The notes beneath the pieces are model-generated. The model saw nothing but the letters and a program-made list of their open reading frames with translations, searched no databases and had not been told where the DNA came from. 41,991 bases of DNA from Crocosphaera sp. UHCC 0190. GTDB lineage: Bacteria > Cyanobacteriota > Cyanobacteriia > Cyanobacteriales > Microcystaceae. The first letter of the stretch is position 1, and every line of letters begins with the position of its first letter. The stretch spans positions 1 to 41,991 of the forward strand of contig NZ_JAYGHP010000023.1 in assembly GCF_034932065.1 (NCBI RefSeq), given 5' to 3'. Below, in pieces: positions 1 to 7,792 of this stretch. A program made the position numbers and the translations under genes.

Positions 1-119
1 AAACGGTGAAAAAATACATAACGGAACAATCAGGAGGACGGAATTAATCGATGCTTCGCAGTTTATTTACTGGTCGCCATTCATCCCCACCCTATAGAGG
101 GATGGGGAATTCTGGCGAC
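1..119 (+). mobile_element. Probable right end of an IS200/IS605-type element (edge of window)
   Basis: An open frame runs from position 2 to a TAG at 95-97 and enters a strong hairpin. The hairpin has outer arms GTCGCCA (73-79) and TGGCGAC (113-119), inner arms TCCCC/GGGGA and CCC/GGG, and a TATAGA loop. A tnpB 3' end that overlaps a subterminal hairpin is the usual arrangement at the right end of IS200/IS605 elements, and the tnpB relic at 25358-25815 ends the same way. The short peptide visible here is not diagnostic of TnpB. The hairpin could instead be a terminator-like structure for the minus-strand regulator gene that ends at 121, although there is no T-run beyond it. Confidence 0.35.
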
Positions 120-120
120 A

Positions 121-735
121 TTAAGTTAAAAAAGGCTCACTTATAATAATATGGCGATCACCATCAAAACGAAGCCATCCTTGACGTTGAAAGTCTCCTA
201 ATAAACGAGTCACCGTGACCCGCGTTGTTCCAATAGCACTAGCCAAATTTTGATGGGTAAGACGCACCCCAAAACGGGTTCCTTCCTTAACAGGTTCCCC
301 TAATTCTTGTTTGAGCAAATATAATAATTGTTGCAAACGATCTTCCACCCGTTTTAATCCTGCAATAGCAAGCAGGGCCTCAGTTTGTCGCATCCGACGC
401 ACTAATTGAGTCAGGGCCATTTGACTTAATTGAGAAGAAGTCTGGATTTCATCAACAGGATACCACTTCAAATATACTTCAGACAACGCTTTCGCCTGAT
501 AAGATTCCATGTGGGTTAACCATGACCCAAATAAGGTCGAAGGTTGAGCCCATCCCAATAAGATTTCTTCCCCTTGGGGAGATAATTGACTGAGTTGAAC
601 AATTCCCCGATAAACCTGCCAAATCCCATCACTCACAAGGGGGATATTTTCGCTACGATCATAAAAGTGCAGTCGCCCTCCCTCTGTGACTTCATGGGGG
701 GACAGAGGTTGAGTGGGATTATAAGCTAACAGCAT
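121..735 (-). CDS. Crp/Fnr-family transcriptional regulator
   Basis: About 204 residues, normal for the family. The N-terminal half resembles a cyclic-nucleotide-binding-fold beta roll (around FYDRSENIPLV and LLGWAQPSTLFGSW), followed by a long dimerisation helix. The C-terminal winged helix contains LTHQNLASAIGTTRVTVTRL, very like the NtcA/Crp recognition helix. I see no canonical cAMP-binding Arg-Ser signature, so the effector may not be cAMP. The frame extends upstream to a TTG at 768. I prefer the ATG at 735 because it starts directly at the family-like sequence, but neither start has a convincing ribosome binding site. The gene is last in a minus-strand run behind pepP, 85 bases away. 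Its target regulon cannot be told from sequence. It is not NtcA itself. Confidence 0.85.
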   Translation of the reverse strand: MLLAYNPTQPLSPHEVTEGGRLHFYDRSENIPLVSDGIWQVYRGIVQLSQLSPQGEEILLGWAQPSTLFGSWLTHMESYQAKALSEVYLKWYPVDEIQTSSQLSQMALTQLVRRMRQTEALLAIAGLKRVEDRLQQLLYLLKQELGEPVKEGTRFGVRLTHQNLASAIGTTRVTVTRLLGDFQRQGWLRFDGDRHIIISEPFLT

Positions 736-820
736 CTCTATTTTAGTCTTCCCGCCGTCAAACGACAATACTTTGTCTATAATTCTATGAGATAAAAGTA
801 AAAATTAGGTAATCAATAGA

Positions 821-2233
821 TTAAGTTTTTGCTATTGCAGAATCTTCAGTTTTCCCAGAGTCAACACCTTCATTAACTAAAGCTTCAATTGCTAAGGGAT
901 GAGTCGGCAAATTAACCGTTAAGATTTCTGCACCCATTTCTGTCACTAAAATATCATCTTCAATGCGAACCCCCTTCACATCAGAAAACTGGGCTAATTT
1001 GTCCCAATTGATATCTATATCATAAGTTTCTTTGAATTGAGGATTATTTAAAATAGCAGGAACTTGATAAAATCCTGGTTCAATTGTCACTACCATCCCA
1101 GCTTTAAGGGGACGATCTAATCTAAGATATCCTAACCCAAATCTTTGACTTCTGCTTCTTCCTAATTCATAGCCCGCTAAGTCTCCTAAATCTTCCATGT
1201 CATGCACATCTAAGCCTAATAAATGACCGATTCCGTGGGGAAAAAAGAGGGCATGGGCATCTTTTTCTACCAAGGTTTCAGGGTTGCCTCGCAAAATCCC
1301 TAAATTGACTAATCCTTCTGCAATAATTTTGGCAGCTAATAAGTGGATTTCTCGATATTCTTGGCCTGGTTTAATCTGTTCAATACAAGCATCATGAGCC
1401 GCTAAAACTAGATCATAAATATCCCGTTGCGTCGGGGAAAATTGACCATTGACTGGCCAAGTTCTCGTAATATCTGATGCCCATCCTAAAGAGGTTTCTG
1501 CTCCAACATCAGCTAATAATAGATCACCGGATTGTAAATGATGATGGTAATGTTCATTATGTAAAACTTCCCCATGAACTGTAACAATACTATTGTAAGC
1601 ACAAGTCATATTTTGTCCCATAATATACCCCTCCATTGCCCCTCTAATTTCGGCTTCTGTTTGGGCATTTTTTGAAACTTTCATGCCAATTTTATGAGAT
1701 GTTATGGCAACCGATGCCGCTTTTTTGATTTCTGTTAAGGCATTTTTATCATGGCTAAGTCGTAGGGTAACAATGGCTTTTACTAGGTCAAGATCAAGGG
1801 CTGTTAGGGGATTTTTAGCAGAAAAAGAACGGTTAAGAATTTCCCATTGTTGTTGATAGGTTGTAACATCTTGGACGGGAATTGTTAGGGCATCTGTGGT
1901 ATGATTGCCCAATTCTGTGAGAGGATAGGCTTGATTTGCCCCAATTTGCGCCGCTATATCTTCTCTGGTGGGCATTTCTCCATGCCAGAGGGTACTATCA
2001 GGAGATGGGTTATCCATGAATAGGGATAAGTTGCCATTCTCAACAATAATTGCCGCATTTTCCAGATTTAATCCCGTAAAATAGAGGAAATGACTACTAG
2101 CGCGAAAGGGGTAACGGTTAGCCCGAAAATTACGAGATAGTGCTTTTCCTGACCAGAAAATAGCAGGTTTATCAATTAACTGGGCTAATTTTTGTCGGCG
2201 TTGTTGCAAGGTATATATTAAAAAGTCATTCAT
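821..2233 (-). CDS. pepP: Xaa-Pro aminopeptidase (aminopeptidase P, M24 family)
   Basis: About 470 residues. Cytoplasmic metallopeptidase expected to remove an N-terminal residue preceding proline. The N-terminal creatinase/AMP-N domain covers residues 1-150 and the pita-bread M24 domain about 160-445. The five dimetal ligands are visible: D242 (LLADVG), D254 (SDITR), H337 (HGIGH), E385 (TIEPGFY) and E425 (VRIEDD); H333 matches the substrate-binding histidine. The frame is open upstream to 2290, overlapping the preceding ABC gene. The ATG at 2233 is chosen because AGGAAAG lies about 9 bases upstream and overlaps the ABC stop codon, suggesting translational coupling. It is probably cotranscribed with the ABC ATPase gene; the two are 13 bases apart. 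Confidence 0.93.
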   Translation of the reverse strand: MNDFLIYTLQQRRQKLAQLIDKPAIFWSGKALSRNFRANRYPFRASSHFLYFTGLNLENAAIIVENGNLSLFMDNPSPDSTLWHGEMPTREDIAAQIGANQAYPLTELGNHTTDALTIPVQDVTTYQQQWEILNRSFSAKNPLTALDLDLVKAIVTLRLSHDKNALTEIKKAASVAITSHKIGMKVSKNAQTEAEIRGAMEGYIMGQNMTCAYNSIVTVHGEVLHNEHYHHHLQSGDLLLADVGAETSLGWASDITRTWPVNGQFSPTQRDIYDLVLAAHDACIEQIKPGQEYREIHLLAAKIIAEGLVNLGILRGNPETLVEKDAHALFFPHGIGHLLGLDVHDMEDLGDLAGYELGRSRSQRFGLGYLRLDRPLKAGMVVTIEPGFYQVPAILNNPQFKETYDIDINWDKLAQFSDVKGVRIEDDILVTEMGAEILTVNLPTHPLAIEALVNEGVDSGKTEDSAIAKT

Positions 2234-2246
2234 ACTTATTACTTTC

Positions 2247-3227
2247 CTAAACATTTCCTGATTGAAAAAGTCGGCCAATAATTTCCTCAATAGGAGGATC
2301 GGTTATATTAAGATCAATAACCTGTAATTGTGCTAAAATTTGGGCGATAGTTGCTGTTAGCTTTTCTTGTTGGACAAGGAAGCGAACCTCTTGACCTTGT
2401 ATGCTTTCAATTTCTCCATAAATGGCTAATTTTTCTGAAGAAACTGTCTCAGCTAATTCCAGTTTTACCTCTCGATAGGGAGCAAATTTTTCGACTAATT
2501 TCTCTAGACTTCCATCATAGATCAATTGGCCCTCATGAATCAATAAAACCCGTTTACATAAAGCAGTAATATCAGCCATATAATGACTGGTTAATAGAAT
2601 GGTAGCTTGATAGCGTTGATTATATTCTCTTAAAAAATCTCTGACAGCAGCTTGAGCATTTACATCTAATCCTAAAGTGGGTTCATCTAAGAATAAAACT
2701 TGGGGATGATGTAATAAAGCTGCTAATAATTCTGCTTTCATTCTTTGACCTAAAGAAAGCTTACGAACTGGTTGAGTTAATTGTTCTTCAATGGATAGCA
2801 TTTCTGCGAGTTCTTTCAGTCTTTTCTGAAAAATTTGTTCAGGAATTTGATAAACTGCTGCATTAATTCTCAGAGAATCTAAAGCTGGTAAATCCCACAA
2901 TAATTGTTGTTTTTGTCCCATAACTAAACTCATTTTTGTGAGAAATTGGGGTTGACGGCGAAAGGGAACATAGCCCACAATTTTTATCTCTCCCGTTGAG
3001 GGATGAATAAGTCCTGTTAACATTTTTAATGTGGTGGTTTTTCCTGCGCCATTTGCCCCCAAAAATCCCACAATTTCCCCTGAATCAATTGTAAAAGAAA
3101 CATTTTTAACTGCTTGTATTTCTCGATAAGTACGGTTAAAAAAATGATTTAATGTTCCTTTAATTCCTGGTTTCTTGACGGCGACTTTATAAACTTTGCT
3201 AAGATTTTTAACAACGATGGTAGACAT
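2247..3227 (-). CDS. ABC transporter ATP-binding protein (ABC-2 exporter type)
   Basis: 326 residues, a single nucleotide-binding domain with an accessory C-terminal region. Walker A is GANGAGKTT (about residues 57-65), the signature motif is LSLGQRMK, Walker B is VLFLDEPTLGLD and the H-loop is LLTSHYM. The N-terminal extension (KVYKVAVKKPGIKGTLNHFF) and overall length match the COG4586-type uncharacterised ATPases, which normally pair with two ABC-2 permeases. No permease gene is adjacent, so the membrane partner must lie elsewhere. The gene sits 51 bases downstream of the CheW-like gene and 13 bases upstream of pepP, so the minus-strand run may be one transcription unit. The substrate is unknown. 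Confidence 0.9.
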   Translation of the reverse strand: MSTIVVKNLSKVYKVAVKKPGIKGTLNHFFNRTYREIQAVKNVSFTIDSGEIVGFLGANGAGKTTTLKMLTGLIHPSTGEIKIVGYVPFRRQPQFLTKMSLVMGQKQQLLWDLPALDSLRINAAVYQIPEQIFQKRLKELAEMLSIEEQLTQPVRKLSLGQRMKAELLAALLHHPQVLFLDEPTLGLDVNAQAAVRDFLREYNQRYQATILLTSHYMADITALCKRVLLIHEGQLIYDGSLEKLVEKFAPYREVKLELAETVSSEKLAIYGEIESIQGQEVRFLVQQEKLTATIAQILAQLQVIDLNITDPPIEEIIGRLFQSGNV

Positions 3228-3278
3228 AATTTAGATAAGAATAATAGATAATATTGAAACTTGTTTGCTGCTCATATT

Positions 3279-4025
3279 TTAAGCTCGATTTAAGGTATAA
3301 AATAGCAATTCATAAAAAACTAATTCATAATCTAAATAGTTGATCTGTTTTCCTTGCCAAGATAATATTTTTTTCGTATAAGTATCAGGTGTTTTAGAAA
3401 TAACAACAGGTGCATCTTTTAATTGATCGCCAGAAAATCGATAGACTCCTAATATTTCATCAACAGGAAATACCCAACGATTCCCTTGAATTTCTAAAAC
3501 AACCATACGTTGATAAATAACAGGAATTATCTCATGATTTTGATAATTTGATATTTGTGATGATTTATTTTCTGGCCTAAAATCTATGGCGGATAAACCT
3601 AAAAGATTTCGCAGTAAAATACACATTAAAATCTCGCCCCGAATATTAACAATTCCAGCAAAAACGTGATTACTGCGATGGGGTAAAGTATGAACCGGAA
3701 AAACATGAGTGATTTCCTTAACTACCCAGACAGGCAAGGCTAACCATTCTTGAGCAACCCTAAAAATAATTAAGCCAAGAGACTCATTTGTTAAAGCTTC
3801 TTGCTTGTTTAAAGCCTTTTTTGAGGCTACTTCTTGCCAATCTTGGGCTAATAAATCTGTCCATTCTTCAACATATCCTTCAGGAGACTGTCGTTGTAAT
3901 AAATTGCGTCCTGCTGCCCCATAAATGGCACAATTACGACAGTGGATAACGGTTTTTAATTCAGGGCAAGAACTATCACCATAAACCCCAATTTTATTCC
4001 AGCATTGGTTAATAGAAGTATTCAT
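3279..4025 (-). CDS. CheW-like protein with N-terminal cysteine cluster (WspD-type)
   Basis: 248 residues. The first 45 contain CWNKIGVYGDSSCPEL followed by HCRNC: four or more conserved cysteines in the pattern found at the N-terminus of WspD-like CheW proteins. A CheW domain follows (about 85-245), with the adaptor-like segments LALPVWVVKEITHV, GIVNIRGEILMC and WVFPVDEILGVYRF. CheW adaptors couple chemoreceptors to CheA-type kinases. No CheA, receptor or CheR gene is in the window, so this is an orphan copy. It follows hpnA by only 5 bases and is probably cotranscribed with it. A metal-binding role for the cysteines is possible but not shown by sequence. Confidence 0.85.
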   Translation of the reverse strand: MNTSINQCWNKIGVYGDSSCPELKTVIHCRNCAIYGAAGRNLLQRQSPEGYVEEWTDLLAQDWQEVASKKALNKQEALTNESLGLIIFRVAQEWLALPVWVVKEITHVFPVHTLPHRSNHVFAGIVNIRGEILMCILLRNLLGLSAIDFRPENKSSQISNYQNHEIIPVIYQRMVVLEIQGNRWVFPVDEILGVYRFSGDQLKDAPVVISKTPDTYTKKILSWQGKQINYLDYELVFYELLFYTLNRA

Positions 4026-4030
4026 TATCT

Positions 4031-5029
4031 TTAACGGTTAGGTGCAACATATTCATGATTAATAAACCAATTAACGGCATCTTGGAGAGCAGTTTTAATC
4101 GGAGAAGGAGACAACCCTAATTCATTAATTGCCTTAGAAGCATCATAATACATTGGTTGTTTAGACATCTTCACACCATCGATAGGAATTGAGGGTTTTT
4201 TCCCCAAGGGAGAGAGTAAATATTCTTCTATCCAAGCGACAGTTAAGGGTAGCCAGAGGGGTAAGGTTTGTTGGGGTGCGTCTAGTCGTGTTAAGGTTGA
4301 TAATTCATCTAATAGGGCTTTTAAAGTTAGGTTTTGGTTGCCTAAAATATAACGTTCCCCCGTCTTCCCTTTTTCTAATGCTAACAGATGACCCCGCGCT
4401 ACGTCTCGCACGTCAATTAAATTTAAGCCTGTGTTAACATAAGCAGGCATTTGACGGCGTAAAAACCGTAAAATAATCTCTCCTGTGGGGGTGGGTTTAA
4501 TATCATAAGGGCCAACAGGAGTGCTAGGATTAACAATAACAATATCTTGACCTTTTTTAACAGCTTGGTGGGCTTCTTGTTCCGCCCAATATTTAGATTT
4601 TTTGTAATGCCCGACTAATTTTTCTACAGGACTTTGATGGGTTTCGTTAACAATTTCCCCAGGGTTTCCCACCCCAATAGCAGCAACGGAACTGGTGTAA
4701 ACAATGCGTTCAATTCCTGCTTGTTTTGCGGCGGCTAAAATAGAACGAGTTCCTAACACATTACTTTGATATAATTGGTCTTTATCGGCTTGATATAAGG
4801 AATAATGGGCTGCTACATGAAAGAGTACCTGACAGCCTTTTATTTTATTAGATAAATTGGGATCATTGAGGTCACTTTTAATGATTTCAACATCAAGATT
4901 TTTCAGGTTATCTAAGGAACTTTGGGGACGCACTAAAGCACGAACTTGATAGCCTTCCTCCAATAAAAGTCTAACCAAGTTGGCCCCAATAAATCCCGTT
5001 CCTCCCGTAACAAATGCTTTGATACTCAT
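4031..5029 (-). CDS. hpnA: NAD(P)-dependent epimerase/dehydratase, HpnA-like
   Basis: 332 residues, an extended short-chain dehydrogenase. The Rossmann motif is GGTGFIG (residues 9-15), the dinucleotide-fold aspartate region is SDLND, and the active-site pair is Y142/K146 (YKKSK) with the TSSVAA strand before it. Segments such as MPAYVNTGLNLIDVRDVARG and PVGPYDIKPTPTG match the hopanoid-associated sugar epimerase family (HpnA), expected to act on the sugar moiety of hopanoid side chains. No squalene-hopene cyclase or other hpn gene is adjacent. A related dihydroflavonol-reductase-like function cannot be excluded. The gene heads a minus-strand run, with the CheW-like gene 5 bases downstream. 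Confidence 0.82.
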   Translation of the reverse strand: MSIKAFVTGGTGFIGANLVRLLLEEGYQVRALVRPQSSLDNLKNLDVEIIKSDLNDPNLSNKIKGCQVLFHVAAHYSLYQADKDQLYQSNVLGTRSILAAAKQAGIERIVYTSSVAAIGVGNPGEIVNETHQSPVEKLVGHYKKSKYWAEQEAHQAVKKGQDIVIVNPSTPVGPYDIKPTPTGEIILRFLRRQMPAYVNTGLNLIDVRDVARGHLLALEKGKTGERYILGNQNLTLKALLDELSTLTRLDAPQQTLPLWLPLTVAWIEEYLLSPLGKKPSIPIDGVKMSKQPMYYDASKAINELGLSPSPIKTALQDAVNWFINHEYVAPNR

Positions 5030-5076
5030 AAATTATCCTCACCATTATTATTTATCTATTTTAATTCATAAAGTCA

Positions 5077-5101
5077 GTAGGGTGGGCAATGCCCACCTTA
5101 C
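5077..5101. repeat. Short palindromic interspersed repeat (GTGGGCAATGCCCAC core)
   Basis: A 25-base near-palindrome starting GTAGGGTGGGC and ending GCCCACCTTAC. The same core recurs at 5946-5965. It lies upstream of hpnA and just beyond the nucleotidyltransferase stop codon. Such mobile or spreading palindromes are common between cyanobacterial genes. As a hairpin it could also terminate minus-strand transcription from the gene at 5116-5400. Confidence 0.8.
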
Positions 5102-5115
5102 TTGTTCTCTTTTTG

Positions 5116-5400
5116 TCATAGATAAACAACTTCTGATAGAATTCTTTGTCCTTTTAATCTATTTTTAGTGAAAATATGAACTTTGATGCTTAATTGTTCA
5201 GTTAAGAAATTTTCTAATTCAACTAAATCGAGTAAACTAGGGGCATCAATATAATCAATTAAAATGTTTGAGTTTTGTTCCTTATTGTCATTTTGACTAG
5301 AAAGTATTCCAAAAATTCCTAATTGGTTAATTTTGTATTTTTTGAGAAGCATGGGTTTATAGGCTTCAAGTTTTTGTTTTAAGTTTTCTAACATGAGCAT
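5116..5400 (-). CDS. Degenerate MNT-type nucleotidyltransferase protein
   Basis: About 95 residues from the ATG at 5400; the ATG at 5394 is equally possible and the frame is open to 5526. The layout resembles minimal nucleotidyltransferases of the MntA type: an N-terminal helix, KYKINQLGIFGI where the family has a GS(Y/R) motif, then NSNILIDYI where the family has the catalytic SDLDxLV pair, and an end like the family's (SIKVHIFTKNRLKGQRILSEVVYL). The key Gly-Ser has become Gly-Ile and both catalytic aspartates of the first pair are Asn, so it should be inactive as a transferase. No HEPN partner gene is visible. It is probably a decaying remnant of a toxin-antitoxin-like module. Confidence 0.6.
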   Translation of the reverse strand: MLMLENLKQKLEAYKPMLLKKYKINQLGIFGILSSQNDNKEQNSNILIDYIDAPSLLDLVELENFLTEQLSIKVHIFTKNRLKGQRILSEVVYL

Positions 5401-5481
5401 AATTTTTGATTGACTTAATGATTGCCCTTTGAACCATTCTAACTTAAAATTTAGAATAACACTTAAAATAAAGATTATTCC

Positions 5482-5910
5482 ATGCCCATCTACATTATTC
5501 GTCCTAAAGCAAACATAGTCACCCAATCCTTAGGCTTAATCTCTCGTAAATTAACCAGTGAAAGTCGTCAAAAAAAACCAAGATGTTGAAGCTATTTATC
5601 AAGAAGATTCCGGGTATCAAACCTTAATTAAATGATCAAAAATATTAGAGAAAAAGAAAATTTACAAATTCTCAAGAGTTCTGAAAATCCTGGGGTTACA
5701 GGAACAGAACTCATAGAAATTTCGAAAGGAAAAGCAGCAGCAACCCAAACACAATTACCTGATTTTTTTATCTTAAAAGATCAACCCATTGACCTCATTA
5801 AACCTGAGAAAGTTACAGCAAGTTTTAAAACTGAAAATGACTTAACAGATGATGATTTATGGCACTTAAAAAAGATTAAGCATTTTACTAAATTTATCTA
5901 TCCGTCGTAA
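5482..5910 (+). pseudogene. Frameshifted ORF, unidentified (weakly S8-peptidase pro-region-like)
   Basis: Three open pieces in different frames follow head to tail. The first runs 5482-5589 (starting MPIYIIRPKANIV). The second continues after an A8 tract (5570-5577) and ends at a TGA at 5633-5635. The third is an ATG-started frame, 5632-5910 (92 codons). Joined, they would make a protein of about 140 residues. The last part, ending LTDDDLWHLKKI, faintly recalls the segment just before the catalytic domain of subtilisin-family peptidases. No catalytic Asp, His or Ser block is present. The third piece alone could be expressed as a small protein, but nothing supports that. Function unknown. Confidence 0.45.
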
Positions 5911-5945
5911 CCCACCATTAATCAGTATTTATTATCTAATTTAAT

Positions 5946-5965
5946 GTGGGCAATGCCCACCCTAC
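5946..5965. repeat. Second copy of the GTGGGCAATGCCCAC palindrome
   Basis: Sequence GTGGGCAATGCCCACCCTAC, sharing its core with the copy at 5077-5101. The two copies bracket the degenerate nucleotidyltransferase and the broken ORF. It lies 20 bases before the start of the NACHT remnant. Confidence 0.8.
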
Positions 5966-5984
5966 CATGTAAGATATTTATATT

Positions 5985-6691
5985 ATGAACCTTACACCCG
6001 AACAAGAAGCAAAAATTGATCCTCTTTTAAAAGAAATCTTACCTCATGCAGACAAGGATGAAATCTTACAAGTCGTAGTGGTATTAGGAGAAGATCAGTC
6101 AACTTCATCAACTACTGAAACCTTAAAACCCTCTGCATTTCAGTCTCGTCTAGAATATCGTCAGGCATTAATTGAACAACGAAAACAACAACTCGAAACG
6201 GGATTAGAAAAATGGTCATCAGAAAAACGATTAGAACGTGACCCAATCTATCAAAATTTTACAACAAAATTAGAGATAATGCTGCTCTCAGAAGTTGCTT
6301 ATGATGGTTTTATTGTTGATAAACTCTTTTTTGAGACGCAAGAATTAGTAGACAAAATAAAAACATTTTTAGCTAGAAATTTGAACGCACCCCAAGACTT
6401 AGACGGACAAGCGGTACTTAATGCTATTGCTATTCAACAGGGAATTTTAGTGGAAAGATTAGACAATATTTATTCTTTCTCCCATTTAACCCTACTCAAT
6501 TACTTTTGTTTATGGAAAATAAAGCTTTATCCTATATCAAATCTTTCCCTAATAATCATCGTTTTATTAAGTTACTATATTTTTATATTTATAACCTCAT
6601 GTTACAGTGTAAAGATAGGGCTATATTAGTAACAGATGAAACTTGGAAAGAAATAGAAGAAAGAATGTATCGAGTTCCTTCAAGTTTGTAG
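5985..6691 (+). pseudogene. Remnant of a NACHT/STAND NTPase gene (internal deletion plus frameshift)
   Basis: The first frame (5985-6629) begins with an about 70-residue N-terminal module (MNLTPEQEAKIDPLLKEILP). It then jumps into LEKWSSEKRLERDPIYQNF and later GILVERLDNIYSFSHLTL, typical of the helical region after the NTPase core in cyanobacterial NACHT proteins (family pattern: RD.IY, then G.(L/F)VER...SFSHLTFQEYF). The whole P-loop/Walker B core is missing. Near 6503 the frame shifts; the true C-terminus continues in another frame to a stop at 6689-6691 (ending ERMYRVPSSL). The hydrophobic tail of the first frame is an out-of-frame artefact. NACHT/STAND proteins often act in defence or signalling. 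This copy is dead. Confidence 0.7.
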
Positions 6692-6734
6692 TAAGCTTTT
6701 TAAAGGTGCTTTTTAGGGCGAAAGCCCTTACTAC
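6688..6734. repeat. Nested palindromic repeat (GTAGTAAG ... CTTACTAC)
   Basis: Outer arms GTAGTAAG (6688-6695) and CTTACTAC (6727-6734) enclose an inner hairpin AGGGCGAAAGCCCT. The two hairpins share bases, so they are partly alternative. This looks like an interspersed cyanobacterial repeat. It contains the stop codon of the NACHT remnant and ends 15 bases before the permease start. It may act as a plus-strand terminator. Confidence 0.7.
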
Positions 6735-6749
6735 GAACTAAGATAAAAA

Positions 6750-7628
6750 ATGAACCTCAAACCTGTTAACAACCTCTGGCAAAAATTAAAACGCGATCGC
6801 CTAGCCATTTTTGGCATTATCACCCTCATAATAATAATTCTCGCCATCCTTATTGGCCCCTTGATTTATCAAACCCCCATTGATAAAATTGACTTTACCC
6901 AGTCCAGTAACCCCCCCAATTTAACCCATATATTCGGCACAAACTCCCTCGGACAAGATATCTTAGCGAGGGTATTATTTGGGGGTAGAATTTCCTTAAC
7001 TGTCGGCATTTCTGCCATGTTAGTCGCCATTTTTCTCGGCACAACCATCGGGGCGATCGCCGGATTTTATGGCGGCATAATTGACAACTCATTAATGCGT
7101 GTAACTGATCTATTTTTAGCCCTACCCCAATTACCCCTATTATTATTAATTGTCTATCTATTTCGAGAACCCATAAAAACCATTGCCGGCCCAGAATTAG
7201 GTATATTTATCTTAGTTGTCATTGTCATTGGAGGACTTAACTGGATGTCCGTCGCGCGACTGGTTAGAGGTAGCGTATTAAGATTAAGAGAAATGGAATT
7301 TGTTGACGCAGCAACCACCTTAGGAGCAACCCCTAATCGTATCATTCGCGTGCATATTTTACCCAATGTTTTAAGTATTATTATTGTTGCCGCTACCTTA
7401 GGAGTAGGCAATAGTATTATTACCGAGTCTACCCTAAGTTTTTTAGGGTTAGGATTTCCCCCTGACGTACCAACTTGGGGACAAATGTTATTTCAAGCCA
7501 AAGATTATCTAACAACAGCCCCCCACATGGCATTTTTTCCTGGTTTAGCCATCTTTCTCACGGTTTTAAGTATCAACTATATTGGAGATGGTTTACGGGA
7601 TGCTTTTGACCCCAAAACACGCCGCTAA
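6750..7628 (+). CDS. ABC transporter permease, DppC/OppC family
   Basis: 292 residues with about six membrane segments. The N-terminal OppC-type segment (WQKLKRDRLAIFGIITLIII) is followed by the periplasmic FGTNSLGQDILARVLFGGR motif of this family and an EAA-like cytoplasmic loop (about 181-199, EFVDAATTLGATPNRIIRVH) that contacts the ATPase. The C-terminal SFLGLGFPPDVPTWG is also typical. Partner permease, ATPase and binding protein genes are not adjacent, a common scatter in cyanobacteria. The substrate is likely a peptide, nickel or another small solute and cannot be fixed from sequence. Confidence 0.92.
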   Translation: MNLKPVNNLWQKLKRDRLAIFGIITLIIIILAILIGPLIYQTPIDKIDFTQSSNPPNLTHIFGTNSLGQDILARVLFGGRISLTVGISAMLVAIFLGTTIGAIAGFYGGIIDNSLMRVTDLFLALPQLPLLLLIVYLFREPIKTIAGPELGIFILVVIVIGGLNWMSVARLVRGSVLRLREMEFVDAATTLGATPNRIIRVHILPNVLSIIIVAATLGVGNSIITESTLSFLGLGFPPDVPTWGQMLFQAKDYLTTAPHMAFFPGLAIFLTVLSINYIGDGLRDAFDPKTRR

Positions 7629-7631
7629 GAC

Positions 7632-7646
7632 CCCTTTTCAAAAGGG
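7632..7646 (+). terminator. Hairpin after the permease gene
   Basis: CCCTTTT and AAAAGGG form a short perfect inverted repeat 4 bases after the permease stop codon, followed by an A/T-rich stretch. The stem is short and the T-run poor, so it is a weak terminator candidate. Confidence 0.4.
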
Positions 7647-7792
7647 AAAATTTAGCAGGAAGAAGTAAAAAATCAAAAATTTATTCTCTGTTTCCTGTTT
7701 TTGGCACAGAACACTATAATTTGTAACTAACGTAGGGGCATAATAGATTATGACTCTAATCTTAGACATTCTCTTTAGTAAACTTATTATCA

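Noticed and set aside
51-149. Plus-strand ORF with an AGGAGG-like sequence upstream
   Set aside because: It runs through the strong hairpin and into the opposite-strand regulator; the peptide is not protein-like.
6506-6691. Separate 61-codon gene after the NACHT remnant
   Set aside because: It is better explained as the frameshifted C-terminus of the same NACHT gene.
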